Shown one piece after another: positions 28,108 to 37,801 of a stretch of 64,000 nt of DNA (position 1 is its first letter; the number at the start of each line of letters is the position of its first letter). Both the position numbers and the translations under genes were made by a program. Source of the stretch: Candidatus Kapaibacterium sp. (GTDB lineage: Bacteria > Bacteroidota > Ignavibacteria > Kapaibacteriales > UBA7675); contig JANQRB010000052.1 in the NCBI GenBank assembly GCA_028284775.1, positions 16,405 through 80,404 of the forward strand, given 5' to 3'. The notes beneath the pieces were generated by a model, which was not told where the DNA came from, did not search any database, and worked only from the letters and a program-made list of their open reading frames with translations.

Positions 28108-30507
28108 ATGCTCGGGAACTACCTCCGTCTTGCGCTGCGTAATCTGCTCAAACATAAGTTGTATACTGTCATCAATATTCTCGGACTGGCGATCGGGCTT
28201 GTCTGCTGCATGTTGATCGTCCTCTTTGTCAGTGATGAATTGCAATACGACCGCTATCACGACAACGCGCCCCGTATTTATCGCGTACTGGAAGACATTT
28301 ACATCAATGGCGTCACTGAAAATTCGGCAAGTTGTCCTTTTCCCGTTGCAACGCAAATGCAGGCCGAGTTTCCGGACATTGAAGCGACGGTGCGCTTTTT
28401 TCGGCCCACTACCACGCCGATTGTAAAGAGGGGCGACGAGCGTTTTCGCGAAAAGAGTCTCTTTTTCGCTGATTCGAGTGTTTTCGACGTTTTCGGTTTT
28501 ACATTTCTCAAAGGCGATCCCGGAACAGCCCTCGACGATCCCTTTACAATTGTGTTGACCGAATCCCTGGCCCGCAAATACTTCGGCGAAGAGGAAGCTC
28601 TCGGCCAAATGCTGGAATTCGTCACCGGTGGTCCACAGTCTACCGCTAAGGTGACCGGTGTGATCGCCGATGTGCCACACAATTCGCATTTCAGCTTCAG
28701 CGGCCTCATTTCAATGGCGACGGCGCGCGTGTTCGTCGGCAATCAGACTTTCACGCAACAATGGTGGTGGAATCCCTGCTGGACCTATATCCTGCTGCCG
28801 GAAAACTTTCCGCCCGGACGCCTGGAAGAACAGTTCCCCGGCTTTGTGGAAAAATACTTCCCAGAAAACATCCGCGACGGTATCAGTCTGTCACTGCAGC
28901 CGCTGACAGACATTCACCTACACTCGCAGCGCGATCTTGAGATCCAGCCGAACAGCGATATCAGCTACGTCTATATTTTTTCCGCGGTCGCCTTGTTTAT
29001 TCTGCTCATCGCCTGTATCAACTTTATGAATCTTGCCACCGCGCGTTCCGCACGACGCGCGCGTGAAGTCGGCGTCCGCAAAGTGATGGGCGCCCAGCGC
29101 CGGCAGCTCATCGTCCAGTTTCTCGGCGAGTCGATCCTGATCGCTCTGCTCGCGGTGCTGTTGAGTGCCGCCACCTGCGACCTGCTGCTGCCCTTCTTTA
29201 ACGATTTTACCGGCAAGGAGCTGAGCGTCTCCTGGCTGACCGATTGGCGGATGCTGTTGATGTTGCTCGGCCTGGGCTTAGTGGTAGGAACCGCAGCCGG
29301 CATCTACCCTGCGTTTTTCCTGTCGTCCTTCCGACCTGTCCGGGTACTCAAAGGCAATGTCAGCCTTGGCATGCGCAGCGGCGTGTTGCGCAAGGTACTC
29401 GTTACGATCCAGTTCGCTACCTCCATCGGCCTGCTGATCGCCGCGGCTATTGTCCTGCAGCAGATGGACTATGTCCGCCAGAAAAATCTCGGTTTCGACC
29501 GCGAGCACATCGTTTTGATAAAAAGCGAGCCGCCGCTGTTCAGACGAACGGAAGCTTTCAAACAGGCGCTGCTGCGTCATGCCTCTGTCAGCGGCATGAC
29601 AACAATGACGGAGACTATCGGCACAGGGGTCCAGATTCGCCAGTATTTCCCGGAAGGACTCTCGCAGGCTGAGCCGACAGCCCTGGCCGGCCTGGGCGTT
29701 GATATGGATTTCCTGGATGTGATGAACATTGATGTGGTCCAGGGTCGCGGCTTTTCGCGCGAACACCCTTCCGATACCTTGCAAGCCTATTTACTCAACG
29801 AAACGGCGGCGCGTAAACTCGGCTGGGATGAACCCATCGGCAAACAGTTCGGCATGTGGCTTGGACCAAACTTCACCCGCAAAGGCCGGATAATCGGCGT
29901 GGTATCCGACTTCAACTACGCTTCACTGCGTCACCCGGTGGAATCGCTGGTCATCTTTGTCTTTCCCTTTATTAATGAAATCGCTATCAAGCTGCATCCG
30001 GGCCAGCTTGAGGACGGCATCGCGGCGATCGAACAGGAGTTTCAGCAATTCTGTCCGGGAATTCCTTTCGACTACAGATTTCTCGACAGCAGTATCGAGA
30101 ATCTTTATCGCGACGAATCACGGCTCAGCGAGTTGATTAGTCTCTTCTCCTTGCTGGCAATCTTTGTAGCTTGCCTGGGGCTATTCGGCCTGGCATCCTT
30201 CACTGTCGAGCAGCGCGTCAAGGAAATCGGCATCCGCAAAACACTGGGCGCGTCAGTGCTAAACATCGTTCTCCTGCTCTCCAAAGAGTTTTCGCGCCTC
30301 GTCGTGCTTGCGGCGCTTGTCGCCATTCCGATCGCATGGTATGCCATGGACAATTGGCTGCAGGATTTTACCTATCGTATCAATATCGGCTGGGAGCCCT
30401 TTGTGCTAGCGACACTCGTTGCGCTGGCCGTAGCGATAGCAACCGTCAGCATCAAGACAATCCGCGCCGCCCTGGCCGACCCCGTGAAAGCGCTAAGCTA
30501 CGAGTAG
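28108..30507 (+). CDS. MacB/FtsX-like ABC transporter permease (orphan)
   Basis: A 799-residue permease typical of Bacteroidota: MacB-type periplasmic core domains and FtsX domains in two halves. The start MLGNYLRLALRNLLKHKLYTVINI, with GLAIGLVCCMLIVLFV and ELQYDRYHDNAPRIYRV, is characteristic. Membrane segments lie at ~20-43, ~290-315, ~345-370, ~385-410, ~435-455 and three near the C-terminus. Both halves carry the coupling-type motif (AREVGVRKVMGAQR and VKEIGIRKTLGAS). In relatives the ATPase is encoded nearby; here there is none in the window, so it must pair with a distant subunit. The substrate is unknown. Confidence 0.9.
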   Translation: MLGNYLRLALRNLLKHKLYTVINILGLAIGLVCCMLIVLFVSDELQYDRYHDNAPRIYRVLEDIYINGVTENSASCPFPVATQMQAEFPDIEATVRFFRPTTTPIVKRGDERFREKSLFFADSSVFDVFGFTFLKGDPGTALDDPFTIVLTESLARKYFGEEEALGQMLEFVTGGPQSTAKVTGVIADVPHNSHFSFSGLISMATARVFVGNQTFTQQWWWNPCWTYILLPENFPPGRLEEQFPGFVEKYFPENIRDGISLSLQPLTDIHLHSQRDLEIQPNSDISYVYIFSAVALFILLIACINFMNLATARSARRAREVGVRKVMGAQRRQLIVQFLGESILIALLAVLLSAATCDLLLPFFNDFTGKELSVSWLTDWRMLLMLLGLGLVVGTAAGIYPAFFLSSFRPVRVLKGNVSLGMRSGVLRKVLVTIQFATSIGLLIAAAIVLQQMDYVRQKNLGFDREHIVLIKSEPPLFRRTEAFKQALLRHASVSGMTTMTETIGTGVQIRQYFPEGLSQAEPTALAGLGVDMDFLDVMNIDVVQGRGFSREHPSDTLQAYLLNETAARKLGWDEPIGKQFGMWLGPNFTRKGRIIGVVSDFNYASLRHPVESLVIFVFPFINEIAIKLHPGQLEDGIAAIEQEFQQFCPGIPFDYRFLDSSIENLYRDESRLSELISLFSLLAIFVACLGLFGLASFTVEQRVKEIGIRKTLGASVLNIVLLLSKEFSRLVVLAALVAIPIAWYAMDNWLQDFTYRINIGWEPFVLATLVALAVAIATVSIKTIRAALADPVKALSYE

Positions 30508-30540
30508 CGAATTCGACAGACACAAAAAATCGATTGTTTC

Positions 30541-30567
30541 AAGGGGCCGCTTCAATGGCGACCCCTT
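30541..30567 (+). terminator. possible bidirectional terminator
   Basis: AAGGGGCCGC - 7-base loop - GCGACCCCTT pairs over ten positions with one mismatch, between the convergent permease and propeller genes. A T-run on the minus strand (TTTTTT, about 15 bases beyond) supports the reverse direction; the forward tract is weak. Confidence 0.45.
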
Positions 30568-30667
30568 GCTTCATTCATGCCTGCACAAGCCGGACTGCAG
30601 CGAAAGCCACCAAGCCCGGGGCGACAACATACCCGGATTCAGCGGCATACGCCTGATGGGCATTCCC

Positions 30668-32992
30668 TCATCGCAGAACGAGCTGTGCCGGTATTGCCAG
30701 GCCAAGGGACTGCAATTCACAAAGGTAAAAACCCGCTGCCAGCGACTGTAGGTTTACGTGGAATTCCGCCCTGCCGGTGGCATCAAGCCCTAACTCCTTC
30801 CTGGCGACGATACGGCCTGTAACACTGCGTATGACAAGCTCGGCGTTGGCGTTGCGACCTTGCGGCAGATAACAGCTTATGACAACTGGACCGGAAGCGG
30901 GGTTGGGCCTGACGGAAATTGCCGGACCAGCCACTGATGATTCGTCCGATTGCGCGACGTCCACCACTGCCTGTACCCTGCATGCCTCCTGATAGCGGAA
31001 ATTGTTGCCGCAGCCTTCCCACCACAATTCGTGACGTCCGTCAGGCGAGCGTCTAACTTGCGGCAGGTAACGATCTTCTTCCAGAATTCCCAGTTCGTCC
31101 ACGTTATTGCAAAGCAGGCGACCCGTCGAAAGCTGCAGGTATTCCTGTACCAGAATATTGGAGAAGTCTCGTACTGTTTTGCGGGTAAACTCGGCAAAAT
31201 CGCCGTCGGGCGAAAATTGGATGTCGGCGATTCCGCTGCCGATATCACGCAGTTCGCTGCCGGTCTGGACTTCCCAGATTGTGCCGCTGCCCGGCCGTGA
31301 CGACGATCCCTGGCTTTCGATACCGGCCAGATGCATGCCGTCGGGCGACAATGCCGTAATGCGGCGCACGCGATCCGGGACAACAGCGGGCAGCGATGAC
31401 CGAAACAACTCCTCGCCGCTGTCAAGATTCCAGGCGATTATCATACCGGCTGTGTCGACGGCCAGCAGACTGCCGTTGCCGTTATACATCGCGAAAAAGC
31501 CCAAGTCGCCCTCCGGCAGCGGAAACACCCGGTCGACGGCGCCGGTGGCCGGCCGCAGCAGCGAGAGGCCGGTAGCCGAGGCACAGACAAGCTGTTTGCC
31601 GCCGGCGCGATAGATCATGCCGGCATCGCAACCGCCCGGAACATTGTGAATATCAAGGATCAATCGGCCGGCAATCACGTATTCCACGACGCCCTGCTCC
31701 GTGGCGGCATACAGGATATCGCCATCCGGGCCTAAGGCCACCGGCCCGGTGAATTCGAAGCTGCCGGCCAGCGAACCGTCAGCGGTGTTCCAGATCATCG
31801 TCAGGCTGTCGCTGTCGTAGGTTGCAACTGCGCTGCTATTGGCGCTGAAGCTCACATGCCGGATACTGGCGATATGCGAGAGCGGAACCGGCAGAGATGG
31901 TCTTTCGCTATCGAGATCGATCAGCAGGGCCCGCGATCCCCGGCCAAGTGTTTGACAGGCATTGTTGGTGAGGCGCAGGATCATACGTCGGCCGTCGCCG
32001 GCAAGCTCGGGTCGAGCCCACTGCGGAAACACCAACTGCTTGTACGTGAAGGCGCTGAGGCGGCGGCGGCTGACTTCGGCTCCGGCGGGAATATTCAGCA
32101 CACGTATCTCGTCGGCCTGACGTACGACCGCTTCATTGATAGAACCGCCGAAGCCCAGCAGGTCGTCCACCGTTTCGTTCATCACGGTTTTTGCCCCGTC
32201 TGCAACAGTATACAGCGTTAAAGAGCTAAGGCCGCCGACAGCCAGTCTGCTGGCATCGCCGGAAAGGGCGATCGAATGAATGCTGCTGCCTTCGACTGCG
32301 AATTCGCGTATCAGGCTGCCGTCGTCGGTGTTCACAATCTGCAGCGCATCATCAGTTTCGTGAACGAATGCAAGCGCACTGCCGTCGCGGGAAAGTGCTA
32401 TCTGCTTCGAACGAGCGAAAGCAAGTTGGAAACGGGCTTTCTGCGTAGGGCCCTTCACATCGATGCAAACCAGTTCACTGTGTGCGATGAAGCTCAGTTC
32501 ACCGGAATCGGCGTTGAGCGCCAGTTGACTAACGCTGGTATTGGCGGCGGGATTGCCGAGCGAGACGACAAGCTCGCCGGTGGCGCTATTCAGGATATCG
32601 ATGGCATTGTCACGATCCAGCGCAACGATCTGGCTGCCGTCAGTCGAATACCATACGCTGAAATAAAATGTACCGGTATTGTAGGTATCGGTGATCTCGC
32701 CCTGCGCGACATCATACAGAACCACACCTCCGGTTTCATCGTCATTTAATCTTGCGATCATCACCATCAAATCTTCGCTCGGATGAATGTCCGCAAAATG
32801 ACCGAAGTTTACCCCGTGCAAACGGCTCTGCTTTTGCCACAAAATGTCAGCAGCCTCGAGTGGAGCAGGTGCAAAGAGCAGGGCTAGTCCCAATCCCGGG
32901 AACAAATGCAGGAGACACAATCGCAGTCGTTGTTGCAATCGGGCAAACAATCGTCTGTCAATAGCTGAATTGAACAAGGAAGCACATAGCAT
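30668..32992 (-). CDS. secreted WD40-like propeller protein with type IX sorting domain
   Basis: A 774-residue exported protein. The signal segment is LRLCLLHLFPGLGLALLFAPAPLEA split over ~22-46. The body (~55-680) is a series of WD40/YVTN-like blades (SVWYSTDGSQIVALDRDN, ISPDGMHLAG-like, IQFSPDGDFAEF). The last ~85 residues are a type IX-like sorting domain: ISVRPNPASGPVVISCYLP, TGRIVARKELG and LAAGFYLCELQSLG. The native substrate is unknown. The ATG at 32992 gives a normal signal peptide with AAGG upstream; the 49-residue extension from 33139 lacks support. It is convergent with the orphan permease. Confidence 0.82.
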   Translation of the reverse strand: MLCASLFNSAIDRRLFARLQQRLRLCLLHLFPGLGLALLFAPAPLEAADILWQKQSRLHGVNFGHFADIHPSEDLMVMIARLNDDETGGVVLYDVAQGEITDTYNTGTFYFSVWYSTDGSQIVALDRDNAIDILNSATGELVVSLGNPAANTSVSQLALNADSGELSFIAHSELVCIDVKGPTQKARFQLAFARSKQIALSRDGSALAFVHETDDALQIVNTDDGSLIREFAVEGSSIHSIALSGDASRLAVGGLSSLTLYTVADGAKTVMNETVDDLLGFGGSINEAVVRQADEIRVLNIPAGAEVSRRRLSAFTYKQLVFPQWARPELAGDGRRMILRLTNNACQTLGRGSRALLIDLDSERPSLPVPLSHIASIRHVSFSANSSAVATYDSDSLTMIWNTADGSLAGSFEFTGPVALGPDGDILYAATEQGVVEYVIAGRLILDIHNVPGGCDAGMIYRAGGKQLVCASATGLSLLRPATGAVDRVFPLPEGDLGFFAMYNGNGSLLAVDTAGMIIAWNLDSGEELFRSSLPAVVPDRVRRITALSPDGMHLAGIESQGSSSRPGSGTIWEVQTGSELRDIGSGIADIQFSPDGDFAEFTRKTVRDFSNILVQEYLQLSTGRLLCNNVDELGILEEDRYLPQVRRSPDGRHELWWEGCGNNFRYQEACRVQAVVDVAQSDESSVAGPAISVRPNPASGPVVISCYLPQGRNANAELVIRSVTGRIVARKELGLDATGRAEFHVNLQSLAAGFYLCELQSLGLAIPAQLVLR

Positions 32993-33357
32993 AATCGCGC
33001 CTTGGGTATTTGTGCAACAATCACAGTTTTGAAGATACCGACAGAGCGTGCCTACGTACGGAAATCTATCGCCGCACAGCCTGCCCTCAGTCGCCATCCT
33101 GATTAACGGGTGGTTATGCACCCGCAAGGCCGACATCACCGAAGCGCATTGAAGATTGAATGTTGAATGGTACGGATCACCGGAGATTCTCCGGGCAGCT
33201 GTTATGACTCTTGAGAAGATTCCGCGTTACAAAATTGTTTTAATGTTTGGCGCTGACCTAACTTTGGTGGCGCCCCTGCGGGTTGGATCTACAGATTGTT
33301 CAGTGGTGACAACAGTCGTATGACATCGGTATTGGAAAGTCACAAATCCGGGAAATT
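32993..33357. other. intergenic stretch
   Basis: Between divergent genes. No gene seen. The plus strand at ~33245-33286 carries TTTGGCGCTGACCTAACTTT followed by GGTGGCGCCCCTGCGGGTTGG; the first part recurs loosely near 3297-3315. Confidence 0.45.
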
Positions 33358-33852
33358 ATGGAAAGCGAAATTAGAATGGTCGTGGAGGATGACAATCCTG
33401 CGCTGGCGGCAATCATCCGCGGCGGCCTGATGGAATTCGGCGCCGATCGGCCGGGCTTTGCGTTTACCGATCCCGAAGTCGATAGTATCTTCGAAACATA
33501 TCAGGCGCCGCGCTCGGCGTACTTTGTAGCGCTGCGCAACGGCCGTCTACTCGGCGGAGGCGGTATCGCGCCCCTGCGAGGCGGCAGCAGCCACACCTGC
33601 GAACTGCAAAAAATGTATCTGCTGCCCGAAGCGCGCGGCCACGGCCTTGGCGCGGCACTGCTCAAGCACTGTCTCGATGCAGCCATGGCCCATGGATTTC
33701 AACAGTGTTACTTAGAAACGCTGGACCGCATGCACGCCGCGCGAAACCTCTACCGACGCTTTGGTTTCAGTGCGCTTTCGGAGCCGGCCGGCGCCACCGG
33801 ACACAACAAGTGTAATACCTGGATGATGAAGGATCTTACAGCCGAAGTCTAA
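33358..33852 (+). CDS. GNAT-family N-acetyltransferase
   Basis: A 164-residue single-domain acetyltransferase. Motif A is present as MYLLPEARGHGLGAALLKHCL (split here as MYLLPEARGHGLGAALL), carrying the RGHGLG acetyl-CoA pyrophosphate loop. The fold continues with GFQQCYLETLDRMHAARNLY and ends YRRFGF as in motif B. It would transfer an acetyl group from acetyl-CoA to an amine, with the acceptor unknown. GGGA lies upstream of the ATG. It is a stand-alone gene. Confidence 0.88.
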   Translation: MESEIRMVVEDDNPALAAIIRGGLMEFGADRPGFAFTDPEVDSIFETYQAPRSAYFVALRNGRLLGGGGIAPLRGGSSHTCELQKMYLLPEARGHGLGAALLKHCLDAAMAHGFQQCYLETLDRMHAARNLYRRFGFSALSEPAGATGHNKCNTWMMKDLTAEV

Positions 33853-33983
33853 GCACGATACTTTGGAGATTAGCGGGCGGTGATTTTTCCTCGTCGCTTC
33901 GGGCAGGCCGCCGTCGGAATGACAGAGAGACAGCCCGCGAACGGACCGTCTCTTGTCTGTACTACACACCCCGTAGTCTTTCT

Positions 33984-34016
33984 CCGGCAGCTACCCGGCA
34001 GCTACCCGGCAGCTTG
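33984..34016. repeat. three copies of an 11-bp unit
   Basis: CCGGCAGCTAC repeats twice exactly and a third time as CCGGCAGCTTG, head to tail, in the short gap between the acetyltransferase and lipoprotein genes. It looks like slippage. Confidence 0.8.
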
Positions 34017-34033
34017 CAGGGCCGCGAAGAGTC

Positions 34034-34501
34034 TTAAAAAGTTACGTCGAAGCTACCATCAGCGACCGTGACCGATTGCTGCGTTTGGGGATTGGTGGCC
34101 GTATAAGCAAAGCTGCCCTTGGCGCTGTTGTCCGTAAGTTCCGTTACGGTCAGGTTGCCAGACAGGGCAGCGAAGGTTTCGACGCTGGTGCCGCTGCCCC
34201 GGCCGAAGGTTGCCGTCAGTCCGGCGGTGATGCCGAAATTGAAAGTGCCGGTGCCGTTGACGAGCCCGCTGATATTTATCTGCTGGTTTTCGCCGCCTAC
34301 GATCTGCGCGCCGGCCAAAGCCAGAACGCCATTGGCACGGGTGGCCTGTACCGTTGTGGCGTTCCAGGCGTTGCCGGCAACGGTAGCCTGCATCGTGCCG
34401 TTGCTATTGTTGTTGCCGCCGTTGCTTCCATTGTCATCGTCGTCACAGGCAAGGAGCATACACAGGCACAGGATGCTACCGAGCAATAAATTCTTCGCCA
34501 T
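34034..34501 (-). CDS. small lipoprotein of a DUF6252-like type
   Basis: A 155-residue lipoprotein. The signal peptide MAKNLLLGSILCLCMLLAC ends in lipobox LLAC, then DDDDNGSNGGNNN, an acidic/Asn-rich linker. The mature domain is beta-rich (MQATVAGNAWNATTVQA, QINISGLVNGTGTFNFG, TVADGSFDVTF), the pattern of DUF6252-like lipoproteins; family assignment tentative. GGAAG precedes the ATG at 34501, chosen over 34852 because it alone gives a lipoprotein signal. It is convergent with the acetyltransferase gene and divergent from the TPR-like gene. Confidence 0.8.
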   Translation of the reverse strand: MAKNLLLGSILCLCMLLACDDDDNGSNGGNNNSNGTMQATVAGNAWNATTVQATRANGVLALAGAQIVGGENQQINISGLVNGTGTFNFGITAGLTATFGRGSGTSVETFAALSGNLTVTELTDNSAKGSFAYTATNPQTQQSVTVADGSFDVTF

Positions 34502-34645
34502 GTCACTTCCGTAAATTGTTGAAGGAGATAGGATTTCAGTTCTACAATTTAGGCCATCACGACAATGATTTTGTTCCGTAATCCACTGCATTCTTACTAA
34601 TTTGTCGCCTGACCATGTATCACGCGACGTGAATGCCTGCTTAGT

Positions 34646-36082
34646 ATGAGTTTGCTTTGTGCCCTGATCGCCGCTCTGGACGAAACCGAACGACAGACCC
34701 TTGAATCGATGGCCCTGCGCGGCATCGAAGAGCGCATTTTCCACATTCATCTGCATTACCGCTCTCGTGGATTGCCGTCCATTGAAATTCTCTGCGAGAG
34801 TCTGGACGTATCGCAAAGCCATTGGTACAAAACCTGCGCGGTGCTGCTGCAAAAATCCTATCGCGCCCTCTGCGGCGGTGAAGCAAGGGCCGTTCTACCC
34901 TTCCTGGAGCACAAACATCTGTACAAGCTGCTTTATCACGAGCTGGCGCGCCAGGAAAAGCGTCTGCTTCAGACCGACGACAGGGCTGCTCTCAGGGACT
35001 TCTATCAAACGGCCTACCAGGTTTGCAACCGCGCCGATCTGACTGACTACCAGCGCAGCCGTGTGAGCGAGTATGTAGAAAAGTTTAGTCAATGTCGTGG
35101 CAGAGTTGAGGACGGCGAGCGGGAGCTGCTCTTGCTGCAGACCCTGGTTCCTTATATCCACCAGGTGCGTACCGCGCTGCGACGTTCACGCGAGACGCGC
35201 GCCATCGCTCGCGAGTTGGAGCAGGTTCGGAAGGCGATTGCCGACAAGAGGCATCCGCGCGTGCATCTGGAATACCATAAAACAGCCGCCTATTACGAAT
35301 ACTTTCTGGCGGGAGCCATTGCAGACAGCGCCGAACACTGCCGGCTCGCTCTCGCAATTCTGGCGAAGCAGCCCTCCCGCTTCAGTGCGGCGGATCGGCT
35401 CGGCGTCAAACGCGTTCAGGTTGAAGTTTATTATGCTTCCAGCCAGTTCATGCCGGCACTACAACTGTACAAAGAGCTCTATCGCGATTACTTTGATGAA
35501 TTGAGTCCGAACATCTATCACCTGGCCAAATTCTGCGAGCTGGCCATGATATGCGACGATTATATCCTGGCCGGCGAACTGCTCGACCGCCACTTCAGCG
35601 GCTACAGCCCGGAGACCCAGAAGGCGCCCTGGCTGACGGCCCTGCGACTCCGTTCACTGCTGGCACTTATGCAGAGAAACTACGACCAGGCGATGCACTC
35701 GATTCAGACGGCGCTCGACGCCCTGCCGAAAGATGCCTTCTTTACCACACAGGTATTGTTACGCTGGATGCAGACGTCCTGCTTTCTCCTTCGCGGCGAT
35801 CTCCCTATGGCGGAAATGCTTACGCAGCGCAATCTCAAATTTCTCTACGGCAAACGGCCGTTTCCCGAATTCCCCTTGTACTCAGCCTATTTTCGTGTAA
35901 CGCGCGCGTTTATTCGTCAGCGCGAATCCGGCAGAAAACTCTCCCGGCGACTACTTGGTCTGCTGCGCGAGTTCGACAAGGAGTTTTTCGCGCCCTATGG
36001 ACGCATTCTTCGCCTTTCGGGAGGCTTGCACCATTCGGAAACAAGCGAACGACAGGCAGAGAACGATCCGGTTCCGGTCTGA
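34646..36082 (+). CDS. all-helical TPR-like protein of unknown function
   Basis: A 478-residue cytosolic protein, mostly helical, with TPR-like pairs of helices (HLAKFCELAMICDDYILAGELL, LTALRLRSLLALMQRNYDQAM in part). The first ~80 residues (ESLDVSQSHWYKTCAVLLQ) are compatible with a small DNA-binding-like helical unit, but no helix-turn-helix is certain. There is no kinase, signal peptide or membrane span. No good ribosome binding site precedes the ATG. It may be a scaffold or signalling adaptor like the other repeat proteins in the window. Confidence 0.68.
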   Translation: MSLLCALIAALDETERQTLESMALRGIEERIFHIHLHYRSRGLPSIEILCESLDVSQSHWYKTCAVLLQKSYRALCGGEARAVLPFLEHKHLYKLLYHELARQEKRLLQTDDRAALRDFYQTAYQVCNRADLTDYQRSRVSEYVEKFSQCRGRVEDGERELLLLQTLVPYIHQVRTALRRSRETRAIARELEQVRKAIADKRHPRVHLEYHKTAAYYEYFLAGAIADSAEHCRLALAILAKQPSRFSAADRLGVKRVQVEVYYASSQFMPALQLYKELYRDYFDELSPNIYHLAKFCELAMICDDYILAGELLDRHFSGYSPETQKAPWLTALRLRSLLALMQRNYDQAMHSIQTALDALPKDAFFTTQVLLRWMQTSCFLLRGDLPMAEMLTQRNLKFLYGKRPFPEFPLYSAYFRVTRAFIRQRESGRKLSRRLLGLLREFDKEFFAPYGRILRLSGGLHHSETSERQAENDPVPV

Positions 36083-36157
36083 ATGCCGGCCTTTGACCAT
36101 TATACCCCGACCCGCAGCGTAGAGGCGCTGCCCCGATTTGCAAGCATCAGGCGATGA

Positions 36158-37393
36158 TTAGCTCAACGCGGCGATGACGGCTTCCGCGGTCCTGCGGCCG
36201 GACAACATCGCGCCATTGATGGAAGGATTCATCTGATAATCGCCACAGGCGAAAACGCGACGACTTTTCAGGGATGTAAACTTTTTCAGACCCGCAGGCG
36301 GGAAAGACGGCAAAGCGCGCGGAATGCGATAGCTTCGCAAATGCCGCCAGTCAGTCACCTGACTGCCAAAAAGATTCTTCAGCTCGCTGCGCACCAAGCC
36401 TTCCAGCTCCCGCTCATCTGGCAGGCCGATACAACTGACCGCGATAAGTTCCTGCCCCGCCGGCGCATAGGTCTCCGCGACCCGACTCATTACCGCGATA
36501 TTATTGACAAGACCTTGTTCTTCACCGTTCAGCATCAGAATCGGTTCCGACTCCGGCGCCGTGTTCGCCGCATAGTACAGACAGGCCGTCGCGTTGAACT
36601 CAGCCGCCGCAATCTCGGGCTCTAAGGCATGGGCATCGTGATTGTCCGCGGCAATAACAATGGCATCGGCGGTCCTGACGCTACCGTCCGCCAGCGTAAT
36701 ACTCATTCCCTCCAGCTCGGTCACCCGGCACTGTAACAGGAGCCGCTCGGCCGGAAGTTGCGCCGCCAGCCAGGCCGGGATCGCTTCCATCCCCCGGGCA
36801 GGCACCGCGGTGTCGCCCTCGGCGAACATCTTGAAGACAAATTCGAACATTCGGCTTGAACTGTTCAGCTCCCTTTCCAGCAGTACGCCACCCAGAAAAG
36901 GACGAAAAAAGCGCTGTATCATCTCCTCGGAAAAGCCTCGCTCTCGCAGGGCATCAAGCGTGCTTTGTTCATCTTTGTCCCAAATCTGATCCATCGATTG
37001 ACGGCGCAGGTCAGCACGCAGCTCCGCCACCTTTAATTTGTCTGAGGTGCTGCCGACGTCGGTAAACAAACTGCCGAGGCCGGCCAGAGGATGACGAAAG
37101 GGATCAGCCATTTTGTGAAAGCGTCCGCTGTGCCACACACGAGCGCCCGGATAAAACGCTCGCAGATCGAGCGCGCCGAGATCAAGTATCCGACGCGCCT
37201 CAGGGTAGGCCGTCAGCAATACCTGAAATCCTCGATCGAGCAGAAAGCCATCCAGATTATCCGTCCGAATACGCCCGCCGGGCGCATCAGAGGCGTCGAC
37301 CAGCAGATAGTCGAGCCCCTGTTGTTCCAGGGAGAGCGCGCAGCAAAGTCCCGCCAGACCCGCGCCGATGATAATAACCTGATTCTGTGCCAC
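36158..37393 (-). CDS. FAD-dependent amine oxidase-like oxidoreductase
   Basis: A 411-residue flavoprotein. The N-terminus VIIIGAGLAGLCCAL is the Rossmann GxGxxG, followed by the adenine-ribose acid in LLVDASDAPGGRIRT, the GGRIRT signature of the amine oxidase/protoporphyrinogen oxidase/phytoene desaturase superfamily. A C-terminal FAD segment VFACGDYQMNPSINGAMLSGRRTA is present (given here in part: FACGDYQMNPSINGAM). The substrate cannot be deduced. The start is GTG, with AGGA 9 bases upstream. Confidence 0.88.
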   Translation of the reverse strand: MAQNQVIIIGAGLAGLCCALSLEQQGLDYLLVDASDAPGGRIRTDNLDGFLLDRGFQVLLTAYPEARRILDLGALDLRAFYPGARVWHSGRFHKMADPFRHPLAGLGSLFTDVGSTSDKLKVAELRADLRRQSMDQIWDKDEQSTLDALRERGFSEEMIQRFFRPFLGGVLLERELNSSSRMFEFVFKMFAEGDTAVPARGMEAIPAWLAAQLPAERLLLQCRVTELEGMSITLADGSVRTADAIVIAADNHDAHALEPEIAAAEFNATACLYYAANTAPESEPILMLNGEEQGLVNNIAVMSRVAETYAPAGQELIAVSCIGLPDERELEGLVRSELKNLFGSQVTDWRHLRSYRIPRALPSFPPAGLKKFTSLKSRRVFACGDYQMNPSINGAMLSGRRTAEAVIAALS

Positions 37394-37801
37394 TGTTGCT
37401 AATCCTCATAGAAATTAGATTGCGAATTCGAGAGGTGAATCAATCCGTATACATCTGCGCAATATACAAAAGCCCTTGTTGTGTATTCATAGCCGGCTTG
37501 TCAACACACATCCGCCTGCGCCGAAACTTCAGCTTTCCCGCCCTTTCACAGGCAGATCGAAATCCCTGGCTCACCATCGAATGAGCAGTACAGATCGTCA
37601 ATTTTCTCGCATTCATTCAGTCGATATGACAAAACGGTTAGGACTGTTTAGTGACCGTTCAGTCGAAAGGAGACGCGCAACAAGGAATACTATTTGCACT
37701 GCGTTGCTGCCTTTGTTATACTTGCCGCAGTTAAACACATCGCACAAGCGATTAAACAATCGACCGCCTCTCAATTCAAATCTTTACACAGGGATTTAGT
37801 A
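37394..37801. other. intergenic stretch
   Basis: Between the flavoenzyme and the small carboxypeptidase-like protein, which are divergent. A TTG at 37694 with AAGGA upstream opens an in-frame extension of the next gene; otherwise nothing seen. Confidence 0.5.
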
